Assembly (NCBI GenBank): GCA_964526785.1
Contig: CAZGMJ010000029.1
Coordinates: 1 to 64,000, forward strand
DNA: 64,000 nt
Source of the DNA: CAZGMJ01 sp964526785
Lineage (GTDB): Bacteria > Planctomycetota > Phycisphaerae > Sedimentisphaerales > Anaerobacaceae
Direction of reading: 5' to 3'
Within the stretch, counting starts at the first letter, position 1; each line of letters opens with the position of its first letter. The notes under the pieces are model-generated. The model saw nothing but the letters and a program-made list of their open reading frames with translations. It was not told the origin of the DNA and did not search any database. The translations under genes were made by a program, and so were the position numbers. Positions 9,039 to 16,999 of this stretch are shown piece by piece.

Positions 9039-9614
9039 ATGGCAGAGTTGACAGGACAAGACGAAGAGACGTTGGTTCTCGCTGCGAGGCGGGGCGACAA
9101 GAAGGCTTTGCGTGCTCTTTTGGGCCGGAACTGGAACTGGCTCAAGGCTCTCATATATAGCGTTGTGGGTAACGTCGATGAGACGGACGATGTGTTGCAG
9201 GAGGTTTGTGTCCGGGTCATCAGCAGCATTGAGGCGCTGCGGCAGCCCGAGCGGTTTCGGGGCTGGCTGGCGACACTGGCCCGGCGGGAGGCGCTGCAAT
9301 ATCGCAGACGGCGGAGTCGCAGGCCGGTTTCGCTCAGTGTCGAATCGGCGAGGTCGCAGCCGGACGAACGATCCGGCGAGTTATTTGAAAATATAGAACA
9401 GGCCGAGGAACACGAGCGGATTCTCGAGGCGATACGGGCATTGCCCGACAAGTACAGCGAGGCGTTTATGCTCGTGTACAGCGAAGAGTTGACGTATCGG
9501 CAGGCGGCTGAAGTGCTGGGAGTTCCGATCACGACCCTGCAGATACGCCTGGTGCGGGCTCGGCGAATGATTCACGAAAGAGTTGTCGGTAGAGACACAA
9601 TAACGGACGGATAG
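9039..9614 (+). CDS. ECF-type RNA polymerase sigma factor
   Basis: This 191-residue sigma-70 family protein directs RNA polymerase to alternative promoters. Region 2 runs from about residue 10 to 85 and includes NVDETDDVLQEVCVRV and RFRGWLATLARREALQYRRR. A charged linker follows, then region 4 (about 125-180) with LPDKYSEAFMLVYSEELTYR and a helix-turn-helix EVLGVPITTLQIRLVRARR. The size and absence of regions 1 and 3 fit an ECF sigma factor. The next gene starts two bases after its stop and looks like the cognate anti-sigma factor, so activity is probably controlled by protein sequestration. Confidence 0.92.
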   Translation: MAELTGQDEETLVLAARRGDKKALRALLGRNWNWLKALIYSVVGNVDETDDVLQEVCVRVISSIEALRQPERFRGWLATLARREALQYRRRRSRRPVSLSVESARSQPDERSGELFENIEQAEEHERILEAIRALPDKYSEAFMLVYSEELTYRQAAEVLGVPITTLQIRLVRARRMIHERVVGRDTITDG

Positions 9615-9616
9615 AC

Positions 9617-10183
9617 ATGAACGATGAAATGCTCGAAATACTGATGGGTAAGTATCTGGACGGAGAAATCCGCGCCGACGAGCAGCAAATGCTGGAGGAT
9701 GCTCTGGAGCAGGATACAGAGGCTCGGGAGTTGTTCGAGCAGTTGCAGGGATTGCATCAGAGGAGCCGGGATGCGGTACAGACGGACGTGCTTGCTGCGG
9801 GGCGGAGTTTCGACGATGTGATCGATAGTGCGTGGCGACACCGGCGGCCGCGTATTCTGAGCGTTATTGCATCGCCGGGGACGCTTCGCTTCGTTGCTGG
9901 TCTGGCGGCGGGGATTCTGATCGGTGTCGGCGTACATTTGTATTCGGCCGGAGGGCCGGCGGATACATCGCAGAACGGCCGGACGCCCGTGGTTGCACAG
10001 AATACCGACGATCGGGGGGCGGAGGCAGATTCAGGGACCGGGTCGCTGCGTCCCGAGCGGTCGCCCGCGGTGACACGGAACGTGGACTGGTACACGTTCA
10101 CGGACGAATCGGGGACGACATACGTGGTTGAAGGATATCGAGAGAACATGGTTAAACCCGCGGTTTACGGCGGGAGGATATAG
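9617..10183 (+). CDS. Putative membrane anti-sigma factor without zinc site
   Basis: This 188-residue protein has the layout of a membrane anti-sigma factor. A cytoplasmic N-terminal helical domain begins MNDEMLEILMGKYLDGEI (compare YLDGEL in anti-sigma proteins). One transmembrane helix follows (about 92-112, LRFVAGLAAGILIGVGVHLY), then an extracytoplasmic disordered segment and a short C-terminal stretch. The usual HxxxCxxC zinc motif is absent; the protein has no cysteine at all. It starts two bases after the sigma stop, so co-translation is likely. The assignment rests on position and layout, not on a firm family match. Confidence 0.72.
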   Translation: MNDEMLEILMGKYLDGEIRADEQQMLEDALEQDTEARELFEQLQGLHQRSRDAVQTDVLAAGRSFDDVIDSAWRHRRPRILSVIASPGTLRFVAGLAAGILIGVGVHLYSAGGPADTSQNGRTPVVAQNTDDRGAEADSGTGSLRPERSPAVTRNVDWYTFTDESGTTYVVEGYRENMVKPAVYGGRI

Positions 10184-10219
10184 CATTTTGTGCGGGATGA
10201 TGTTGGAAAGGACAGTGCG

Positions 10220-11239
10220 ATGACGAAGAGAAGGTTTTTGTGGTCGATTGCAGCGATGGTTCTGGTTGCCGGGATGGCGCAGGGGGTTGCCGAAGGTCGG
10301 CCGCATATCGGTATAAACATGGATGCGACACCGCTCGGAGCGCTGCTGGCAAAACATCTGCGGCTGGACGAGGGGCAGGGCATCCGTATTGACAATATCG
10401 CGGCCGGCAGTCCCGCGGAGAGGGCAGGGCTCGAACGAGATGATATTATTATCGAGTTAGAGGGCAAGAAGATCGGCGATATTCAGAAGCTTATCGAGGT
10501 TGTTCAGAGTCTGAAAACAGGCGATCGAGTGTCGCTGAAGATCATTCATCTGGGACAGCGCAAGGAAATCGAAGTAACGCTTGCGGAGGCGCCGGAGGAT
10601 ATCGAGTGGAAGTATCCGCCGGAGCCCCAGGCGGTGCAGCGGTGGCAGCCGGGCAAGGTCTTTCGGCTGCGGCCGGGGGATGATGCATTGATCGAGATTC
10701 CGTGGCACGGGTTGATGGAACAGGGGATGCCGCCGGGTGTGGAGCCGTTCAAGGCCGTTCAGTCATTCCATTACGCAGAGGAAGGCAAGGACTACACGAT
10801 TACGATCAAGGGCAATCCGCACGAAGAAGAGGCCAGGGTTATAGTGGAGGCGGGCGACAAGAAGCACGAGACGAGCGTCGGAGGTATCGAAGCGCTGCCG
10901 GAGAAGTATCGCAAATCGGCGCGGGATGCTCTGGCCAAGGCGCGGGAAGCGTCGAAACGCGGGCCGGGATTCGGACTTTCCCTGGATATACCGGCGTTCC
11001 AAAACCCTCCCAAACCGCCGCAACTGGACCCGGACCTGCTGCGAAGGCCGTTCGGTATGCGTGAGGGTTTCCACGAGCGGATCGAGAAGCAGATGCAGGA
11101 GCTTCGCGATCGGATAAAGGAGTTGGAGCGAGAGCGACGCAGTCCCAAGAAAGACAATGAGGACGAGAAGGAAGGCGGTTCACAATCGCCGGCTGAGGAG
11201 CGACAGGACAAGGCCTCCGAAGCGGAGGGGCTGATGTAA
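10220..11239 (+). CDS. Exported PDZ-domain protein
   Basis: This 339-residue protein has a signal peptide (MTKRRFLWSIAAMVLVAGMA) and one PDZ domain at about residues 30-120. The domain includes the GIRIDNIAAGSPAERAGLER ligand loop and GDRVSLKII. There is no protease catalytic triad, so it is a peptide-binding scaffold or sensor rather than a DegP-type enzyme. The C-terminus (about 285-339) is a charged, probably coiled-coil tail. GGAAAGGA before ATG 10220 sets the start. It is third in the sigma/anti-sigma/PDZ unit, which suggests (inference) an envelope-stress or regulated-proteolysis partner of the anti-sigma factor. Confidence 0.85.
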   Translation: MTKRRFLWSIAAMVLVAGMAQGVAEGRPHIGINMDATPLGALLAKHLRLDEGQGIRIDNIAAGSPAERAGLERDDIIIELEGKKIGDIQKLIEVVQSLKTGDRVSLKIIHLGQRKEIEVTLAEAPEDIEWKYPPEPQAVQRWQPGKVFRLRPGDDALIEIPWHGLMEQGMPPGVEPFKAVQSFHYAEEGKDYTITIKGNPHEEEARVIVEAGDKKHETSVGGIEALPEKYRKSARDALAKAREASKRGPGFGLSLDIPAFQNPPKPPQLDPDLLRRPFGMREGFHERIEKQMQELRDRIKELERERRSPKKDNEDEKEGGSQSPAEERQDKASEAEGLM

Positions 11240-11281
11240 GACTAAGATTCGATTCCATTCTCTACTTTCTACTGAGATGAC

Positions 11282-11312
11282 GGGGCAGCTCGGGTTTCGA
11301 CCCGGTTGCCCC
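11282..11312 (+). terminator. Hairpin terminator after sigma module
   Basis: GGGGCAGCTCGGGT pairs with ACCCGGTTGCCCC around a TTCG loop, with one bulge. The T tract is weak (ATTCTC), so efficiency may be modest. It lies 42 bases after the PDZ gene. Confidence 0.5.
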
Positions 11313-11364
11313 ATTCTCATTGGTTCGCGGAGCAGGGCGCGGCGGCTTGGGAGGGGGATTGTGC

Positions 11365-11393
11365 TTCACTGTTTCGTACAGCGGTGCTATAGT
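11365..11393 (+). promoter_or_regulatory. Candidate sigma-70-like promoter
   Basis: TTCACT (11365-11370) and TATAGT (11388-11393) are separated by 17 bases, upstream of the glycoside hydrolase at 11478. The inferred leader is about 78 nt. Confidence 0.4.
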
Positions 11394-11477
11394 CGGCCTG
11401 GCAGGCAGTTGGCCGACCGACTTTCGTTGTGCGAAGGAATGGTTCGGTCGTATTGAGGTCTTTCGGGAGGCAGCAGA

Positions 11478-14096
11478 ATGCAGGTGGGCAAGATTAGCGA
11501 CAGGATTGGCGAGGCCATGGCGGCGATTATGCTGATGGTGTTGTGCGGGGCAGCTTCCGTGAGTTCGGCGGGCGAATGGCAGGTGCGAATCGGGGACGAT
11601 GCGACGGTAGAGATTCTGCGGCAGGGCGTGGTCGTCGTGGAGTCACAGTACGTGTTCTGGGGGCCGCAGTGGAGCTGGGCCGGGGTGGACATGAAGCTCG
11701 GTGCATCGAGTGCAAACGGCAGAGCGATTGTGGGAGGGGTTCAGCGGCTGGGCGTACAGATAGAGGGGCTGGTGCAGGCTCCGCGGCCCAATCAGGTGCA
11801 ACTGCTGTGGAAAATCAGAGCCAACGAAACACTGAAGGATATTGTGGGCGGCGGGCTGGAGTTTCGGCTCCACCGGGGCAGCCCTGTGGTCGACGGATTG
11901 ATGGAGGAGCCTCGGCTGATGGCGCAGCAGCGGGGGTGGAGCTGGCGGATCAAAGAGGGGCCTGCGATTGTCTGCGAGTTCGGCGAGTCGCTTGCGGATA
12001 TCTATTTCGAGCGGGGCAACAAGGGGCAGATTCGTGCGATGTTCGCAGGCGAGCGGCTGGAGAAAGGTGTGCACACGGTGTCGATGAAGATGACGCTGCC
12101 TGAGGGGGCCGAGCTTGCACAGACGCTGGATGATCGGTACGGCCCCGAAGAGATCAGCGGGTGGTACCGTGATGCTCTGCCGCACGACAAGAGCCCGGTT
12201 GATCTGCGGTTTCTGAATCATCGACCTGCGGGGAAGTTCGGTTTCGTCAAGGCGGACGGTGACAGGCTGGTCTTCGAGAACGGCGACGAGGCCCGCTTCT
12301 GGGGCGGCAACATTGCGGCCTACGCTATCTTCACCGACAAAGAATACATCGAGGCGCAATCCAAGCGGATGGCGCAACTCGGCTACAATCTGATGCGGAT
12401 ACACCATCATGATTCAATGGGGTGGGTGGATCGGACTGTGATAGACCAGGGGCGTGATGATTCGCAGCATCCGGATGCGGAGGTGATGGAGCGGCTGGAT
12501 TACTGGATCAAGTGTCTGCGGGACGAGGGTATCTATGTCTGGCTGGATCTGCACGTTGGACGGCTGTTCAAGGAGGGCGACCGGATCGGCGAGGGTTTTG
12601 CGGAGATGATGCGGCGCGGCAAACCGGGGAAAGGGGCGGAGGGCAAGGGCTATTGTTACTTCAACGATCGCATCGAGCAGTTGATGGAGGATTTCAACGC
12701 CAGGTACCTGAGCCACGTGAACAGGTACACGGGACTGGCCTACAAGGACGACCCGGCGATCATGGGGTTGCTGATTACGAACGAGAACGACATCACGGGC
12801 CACTTCGGCAATTTGATGCTGGCGGACAAGAACAATCCGTACCACAACCGAATATTCGAGGCTGCGGCCAGGGGATTTGCCGAGGCGCGCGATCTGGATT
12901 TTGCGCAGACGGTGAGGACGTGGGTGCCGGGTCCGAGCAAGCTGTTTCTGGCCGACCGGGAGTATCAGTGGAACCGGAGGATGCTCGGTGCACTGGAGGC
13001 GCTGGGTGTGCGGGTGCCGGTATCGACGACGCAGATGTGGGGTAATATGCCGCTGTACGGTTTGCCATCGCTTACAGCCGGGGGCATAATCGACGTGCAT
13101 TCGTACGGCGAGGCCGAAGCGTTGAGCGTCAATCCTCGGTTCGAGGACAACTACGTGACCTACATGGCGACCGGACAGGCGTACGGCAAGCCTGTTTCGA
13201 TAACGGAGTGGAACGTGCCGTGGCCTGCGGTGGATCGCTTCACGGCTCCGCTGTACGTTGCGAGCATTTCCGCGCTTCAGGGGTGGGATGCGCCGATGAT
13301 ATACAACTACTCGCAACGCGATTTCGGCCGGCCGTCGAGGCAGGGGACATGGTCCACATTTTCCGATGCGGCTTTATGCGGGGTCATGCCGGCCGCGGCG
13401 CTGTTGTTTCGGCAGGGACACGTTCGGCCCGCGAGGGAGCATTACTGCGTTATGCTCGACAAGGAAAAACTCTATCTTTCGAGCAGTCATCCGAAGAATA
13501 TGGCGGCGCTGCGGACGCTCGTCGAGCGCAGCAAGGTATCAATCGGTTTGCCCGATGCACAAGAGCTTGACTGGGACGAAAAGACGATGGTGGGGCCGGG
13601 CGTGCAGGTGGTTGAGGATGTCGAGCGAGACTTCATCGGCAATAGTCGCGATGCAGTGCGCAGTGACACGGGCCAACTGATGCGGAACTGGGTCAAAGGG
13701 TATCAGGTTATCGACGCCGAGGGGACGCAGGCTGTTCACGGATGGATCGGCGGCGAATCGTTCGATTTGAAGGCTGTGGAATTCGATGTCGAGACGCCCA
13801 AGGCGGTCGTTTCCGTTTCGAGTCTGGACGGCCGGGCGATCGGGGCTTGCCGCAAGGTACTGGTGACGGCAATAGGGCGTGTTACAGGTTCGAAGGGTAG
13901 CGCGACGCCGTTGCTGTCCGAACCGGTAAAGGGCGTGATTCGCGTTGCGGGGCCCGCGGGGATGCAGTTGATTCCGCTGGCGGGCGACGGAAAGGAGTTG
14001 GAGGCGGTCAGTGCGCGTTACGTGGACGGTCGGTACATCATCCGGTTGCCCGCCGTGCGCGGGACGCACTGGTTCATGTTGAGCGATTCGGATTGA
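11478..14096 (+). CDS. Secreted clan-A glycoside hydrolase (cellulase-like)
   Basis: This 872-residue protein has an N-terminal export signal; its hydrophobic core begins near MAAIMLMVLCGAA, residue 14. A beta domain follows to about 250. A TIM-barrel catalytic region (about 260-640) opens with GNIAAY and AQLGYNLMRIHHHD. Clan-A catalytic residues are visible: LLITNENDITG places the acid/base at Glu436, and SITEWNVPW places the nucleophile at Glu577. The C-terminal part is beta-rich with no assigned role. The substrate is probably a plant or algal beta-linked polysaccharide, but the GH family number is not certain. GGGAGG seven bases before the ATG supports the start. Confidence 0.8.
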   Translation: MQVGKISDRIGEAMAAIMLMVLCGAASVSSAGEWQVRIGDDATVEILRQGVVVVESQYVFWGPQWSWAGVDMKLGASSANGRAIVGGVQRLGVQIEGLVQAPRPNQVQLLWKIRANETLKDIVGGGLEFRLHRGSPVVDGLMEEPRLMAQQRGWSWRIKEGPAIVCEFGESLADIYFERGNKGQIRAMFAGERLEKGVHTVSMKMTLPEGAELAQTLDDRYGPEEISGWYRDALPHDKSPVDLRFLNHRPAGKFGFVKADGDRLVFENGDEARFWGGNIAAYAIFTDKEYIEAQSKRMAQLGYNLMRIHHHDSMGWVDRTVIDQGRDDSQHPDAEVMERLDYWIKCLRDEGIYVWLDLHVGRLFKEGDRIGEGFAEMMRRGKPGKGAEGKGYCYFNDRIEQLMEDFNARYLSHVNRYTGLAYKDDPAIMGLLITNENDITGHFGNLMLADKNNPYHNRIFEAAARGFAEARDLDFAQTVRTWVPGPSKLFLADREYQWNRRMLGALEALGVRVPVSTTQMWGNMPLYGLPSLTAGGIIDVHSYGEAEALSVNPRFEDNYVTYMATGQAYGKPVSITEWNVPWPAVDRFTAPLYVASISALQGWDAPMIYNYSQRDFGRPSRQGTWSTFSDAALCGVMPAAALLFRQGHVRPAREHYCVMLDKEKLYLSSSHPKNMAALRTLVERSKVSIGLPDAQELDWDEKTMVGPGVQVVEDVERDFIGNSRDAVRSDTGQLMRNWVKGYQVIDAEGTQAVHGWIGGESFDLKAVEFDVETPKAVVSVSSLDGRAIGACRKVLVTAIGRVTGSKGSATPLLSEPVKGVIRVAGPAGMQLIPLAGDGKELEAVSARYVDGRYIIRLPAVRGTHWFMLSDSD

Positions 14097-14222
14097 GGGG
14101 CCATTGTTGAACGGGGGCACATTCGTTAGCGGTGTTTGGGACATACACGGCGCTCTTGTGCCGGCGGGAACCGGAAGATGGACCTGCGGGCGCACGTATA
14201 CGGCAATTGCAATGAGGTCGAG

Positions 14223-15464
14223 ATGAAAGAGAATTGGTTTGGACGTGAGACTCAGGGAGCGGCCCGGCTGAATCGGCGAGCATTCATGCAGTCGGCGGCG
14301 GGCACAGCAGCCTCTTTCACCATTGTCAAGTCATCGCTGGTGCGGGGCTATGAGGCGAACAGCAAGGTCGAGGCGGGAGTGGTCGGGCTCGGGGGCAGGG
14401 GGAGTCTGATCGCTGGTTTGTTGGCCGAACACGAGGGTTACAGGATCGTATCGGTGGCCGACTATTTTCCTCATGTCGTCCAGGCGGCCGGTGAAAAACT
14501 CGGGGTGCCCGCAGATCGCAGGTTTGCGGGCCTGCTTGGCTACCGAAGGCTGATTGCAAGTGGAGTGGACGCCGTCTTTCTGGAAACTCCACCTTGTTTC
14601 TTCCCGGAGCACTGTCGAGCGGCGGTGGATGGCGGGTGTCACGTTTATGTGGCCAAGCCGCTGGCGGTGGATGTGCCGGGGACTTTGGCGGTGCAGGGAG
14701 CTGCGGCGAAGGCGAAGCAGGAAAGCCGCGTGTTCCTCGTTGACTTCCAGACGCGAACGGATCCGTTCAATATCGAGGCGGTCAAGCGGTGCAGAGACGG
14801 GATCATCGGCCGGGTGGGTTTGCTCAGTTCGGTCTATTGTGATGAGGCATTTGCCGATCCGCCCAAGACCAAGACAATCGAGAGCCGGCTGCAGCGGCTC
14901 ATCTGGGTAAATGACATCGAACTGGGCCGCGGGATGCTGGTTAATGCCGGGATTCACGCAGTGGATTTGGCGCTGTGGATCGCGGGTGATCGGCCGAGAC
15001 GTGCGATGGGCAGCGCGCGGCAGGTGAAGGCGGATGCGCACGGCGAGACTTGCGATGTATATTCAGTGACGTACCAGTTCGAGAGCGGCCTCGTGTTGAA
15101 CTATCGCGGCGAGCATCTGCGGAACGCACACGGTTTTGCCTGCCGTTGCACCGCGTTCGGGCAGTACGGCTACATGGATACGGGCTATCAGGGCAAGACG
15201 TGGATTCGAGGCAACCAGGGCGGCTATAAAGGCGGGGAGGTAAAGGATTTGTATGTCCAGGGCATTCGGCGGAACATTGAGACGTTTCGTCGCAGCATTG
15301 GCGAAGGTGTGTACGACAATCCGACCGTGCGGCCGAGCGTCGACAGCACGCTGGCAACGATTCTCGGGCGTCAGGCCGCCCGCGGCAACACGGAGTTGAC
15401 ATGGGAGCAGATGCTGCGCGAGAATAAGAAGTACGAAGCGGATTTGTCGGGATTGACCGGGTGA
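14223..15464 (+). CDS. Tat-exported Gfo/Idh/MocA-type oxidoreductase
   Basis: This 413-residue NAD(P)-dependent sugar or cyclitol dehydrogenase-like protein carries a twin-arginine signal (LNRRAFMQSAAG). The Rossmann nucleotide-binding motif VVGLGGRGSL starts near residue 57. The conserved lysine motif appears as VYVAKPLAVD (the usual form is EKP). The C-terminal GFO_IDH_MocA substrate domain includes GIHAVDLALWIAGDRP. ATG 14223 is preceded by GAGG; earlier in-frame starts would put the Tat motif far from the N-terminus. Exported members are common in planctomycetes and may oxidise sugars released by the neighbouring hydrolases. The substrate is unknown. Confidence 0.88.
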   Translation: MKENWFGRETQGAARLNRRAFMQSAAGTAASFTIVKSSLVRGYEANSKVEAGVVGLGGRGSLIAGLLAEHEGYRIVSVADYFPHVVQAAGEKLGVPADRRFAGLLGYRRLIASGVDAVFLETPPCFFPEHCRAAVDGGCHVYVAKPLAVDVPGTLAVQGAAAKAKQESRVFLVDFQTRTDPFNIEAVKRCRDGIIGRVGLLSSVYCDEAFADPPKTKTIESRLQRLIWVNDIELGRGMLVNAGIHAVDLALWIAGDRPRRAMGSARQVKADAHGETCDVYSVTYQFESGLVLNYRGEHLRNAHGFACRCTAFGQYGYMDTGYQGKTWIRGNQGGYKGGEVKDLYVQGIRRNIETFRRSIGEGVYDNPTVRPSVDSTLATILGRQAARGNTELTWEQMLRENKKYEADLSGLTG

Positions 15465-15521
15465 TCTGCAATCCTCAGTGACGTATAATGGCCGAGTGGG
15501 AATGATTCTGAAGGTACGGGT

Positions 15522-16748
15522 ATGACATATGGACCGATAGTGAGTGCGTTGGCGACGGCGATGTTGTTGCTGGTTTTGACTGCGGCCGGTTGCGGGCCGG
15601 AATTCGTGCAACTGCCGGACGTCAACGAATTGCCCGCTGTCGAGGAGTTGCCCGATCCATTCATGATGAACGACGGCATGCGGGTGGCGAATCGGTATGA
15701 CTGGACCAAGCGCAGGAAAGAAATCGAGCGGATGTTGCTCACCTATCAATACGGGCGTATGCCGCCGGCGCCCGCACAGGTGAGGGGCCAGGTGCTTTCC
15801 AGTGCTGTTGCATTCGGCGGCACGGCGGTCAAGCGTCACGTGCTGATCTCGATCGTGCCGGAAGAGAACCTCCTGCCTTTCGGGGAGGAAGAGTACTTCA
15901 ATATGAACGTTGGTATAATTGTTCCGCGCGGGCAAGGGCCATTTCCGGTAATCATCAAGAACTACCACGACATATTCAAGGTGCCTGTGGCAGAGGAGTT
16001 GGTCGGCAGGGGTTACATAGTCGTGGATTACAAGCGGACCGATCTCGATCCGGACAGGAGGAACGTTGTCGGCGCGGCTCAGGCGGCATATCCCGAGTAC
16101 GACTGGGGGACTTTGGCGGTCTGGGCGTGGGGCGGTATGCGCGTGATCGACTATCTCGAAACGCTCGACGAGGTCGACACGACGAAGATCGTCTTCACCG
16201 GCCAGTCGCGGGGCGGCAAGACGGCCCTGTTGGCCGGGGCCCTGGATGAGCGGATTGCAATTACGGTGCCGAACGGATCGGGCTGCGGTGGTGCGGGATG
16301 CTATCGCATTTGCGACGACAGGGCTGAATCGTTGGAACAGATTACCGATCCGAACCGGTTCGGCTACTGGTTCGCGCGGCGTTTTCGAAGATTTGCCGGC
16401 AGGGAAGAGCGTCTGCCGTTCGATCAGCATTTCGTGAAGGCCATGGTGGCCCCGCGTGCGCTGCTTTCGGTCGATGCGCTGGGCGATCTATGGGCCAATC
16501 CGTATGGGACGCAGCAGACGTATCGGGCGGCCAGGTTCGTGTATGCGTTTCTTGGCGTGCCCGAGCGGATCGGCATCCATTTTCGCCAGGGCGGGCATGA
16601 ACAGAGCGTTGAAGACTGGCGGGCATTGACAGATTTCGCCGACAAGATATTCTTTGGGAAAGAACCGGCCGAGGAGAGACGCTTCGACGAGTTGCCTTTT
16701 CCGAAGGCGCCCAAGCCGTTTTCATGGTCGGCGCCTGTTTCTCGGTAG
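15522..16748 (+). CDS. CE15-like glucuronoyl esterase lipoprotein
   Basis: This 408-residue alpha/beta hydrolase has a lipoprotein signal ending LTAAGC (Cys24). CE15 hallmarks are present: GQSRGGKTALLAG with nucleophile Ser229, GSGCGGAGCYR, FGYWF, MVAPRALLSVDA, and the catalytic histidine in GGHEQ (His359). The family cleaves ester bonds between glucuronic acid on xylan and alcohols of lignin or other partners, at the cell surface or periplasm. The acid residue of the triad was not placed with confidence. A TATAAT at 15484-15489 could be its -10 box. The context of other glycan enzymes supports the role. Confidence 0.85.
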   Translation: MTYGPIVSALATAMLLLVLTAAGCGPEFVQLPDVNELPAVEELPDPFMMNDGMRVANRYDWTKRRKEIERMLLTYQYGRMPPAPAQVRGQVLSSAVAFGGTAVKRHVLISIVPEENLLPFGEEEYFNMNVGIIVPRGQGPFPVIIKNYHDIFKVPVAEELVGRGYIVVDYKRTDLDPDRRNVVGAAQAAYPEYDWGTLAVWAWGGMRVIDYLETLDEVDTTKIVFTGQSRGGKTALLAGALDERIAITVPNGSGCGGAGCYRICDDRAESLEQITDPNRFGYWFARRFRRFAGREERLPFDQHFVKAMVAPRALLSVDALGDLWANPYGTQQTYRAARFVYAFLGVPERIGIHFRQGGHEQSVEDWRALTDFADKIFFGKEPAEERRFDELPFPKAPKPFSWSAPVSR

Positions 16749-16999
16749 AAGTATTGTGTGCGGATGCGGCCGGATGTACTATCGAACATGGAGCTTTGGC
16801 CGGCTGTAGAGGAGAGTGTCGGCGACGATGTGTTGTGTTGCCGGTTACTCGCAGGCATGACTTGTGCAGTGTTCAGGCGTACAGGGGCCGGGCGGAGGCT
16901 ATTGTATGGGGATGTTTTGACGGGATTTGATTGAAAGAGACGGATTACGGCGGTCAGGACCCGCCGGGTGTCGGTCGAACAGAATGTGAGGAGTGAGAC

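Noticed and set aside
15063..16430. 455-codon minus-strand frame opposite the oxidoreductase and CE15 genes
   Set aside because: It spans two real plus-strand genes and shows no conserved motif.
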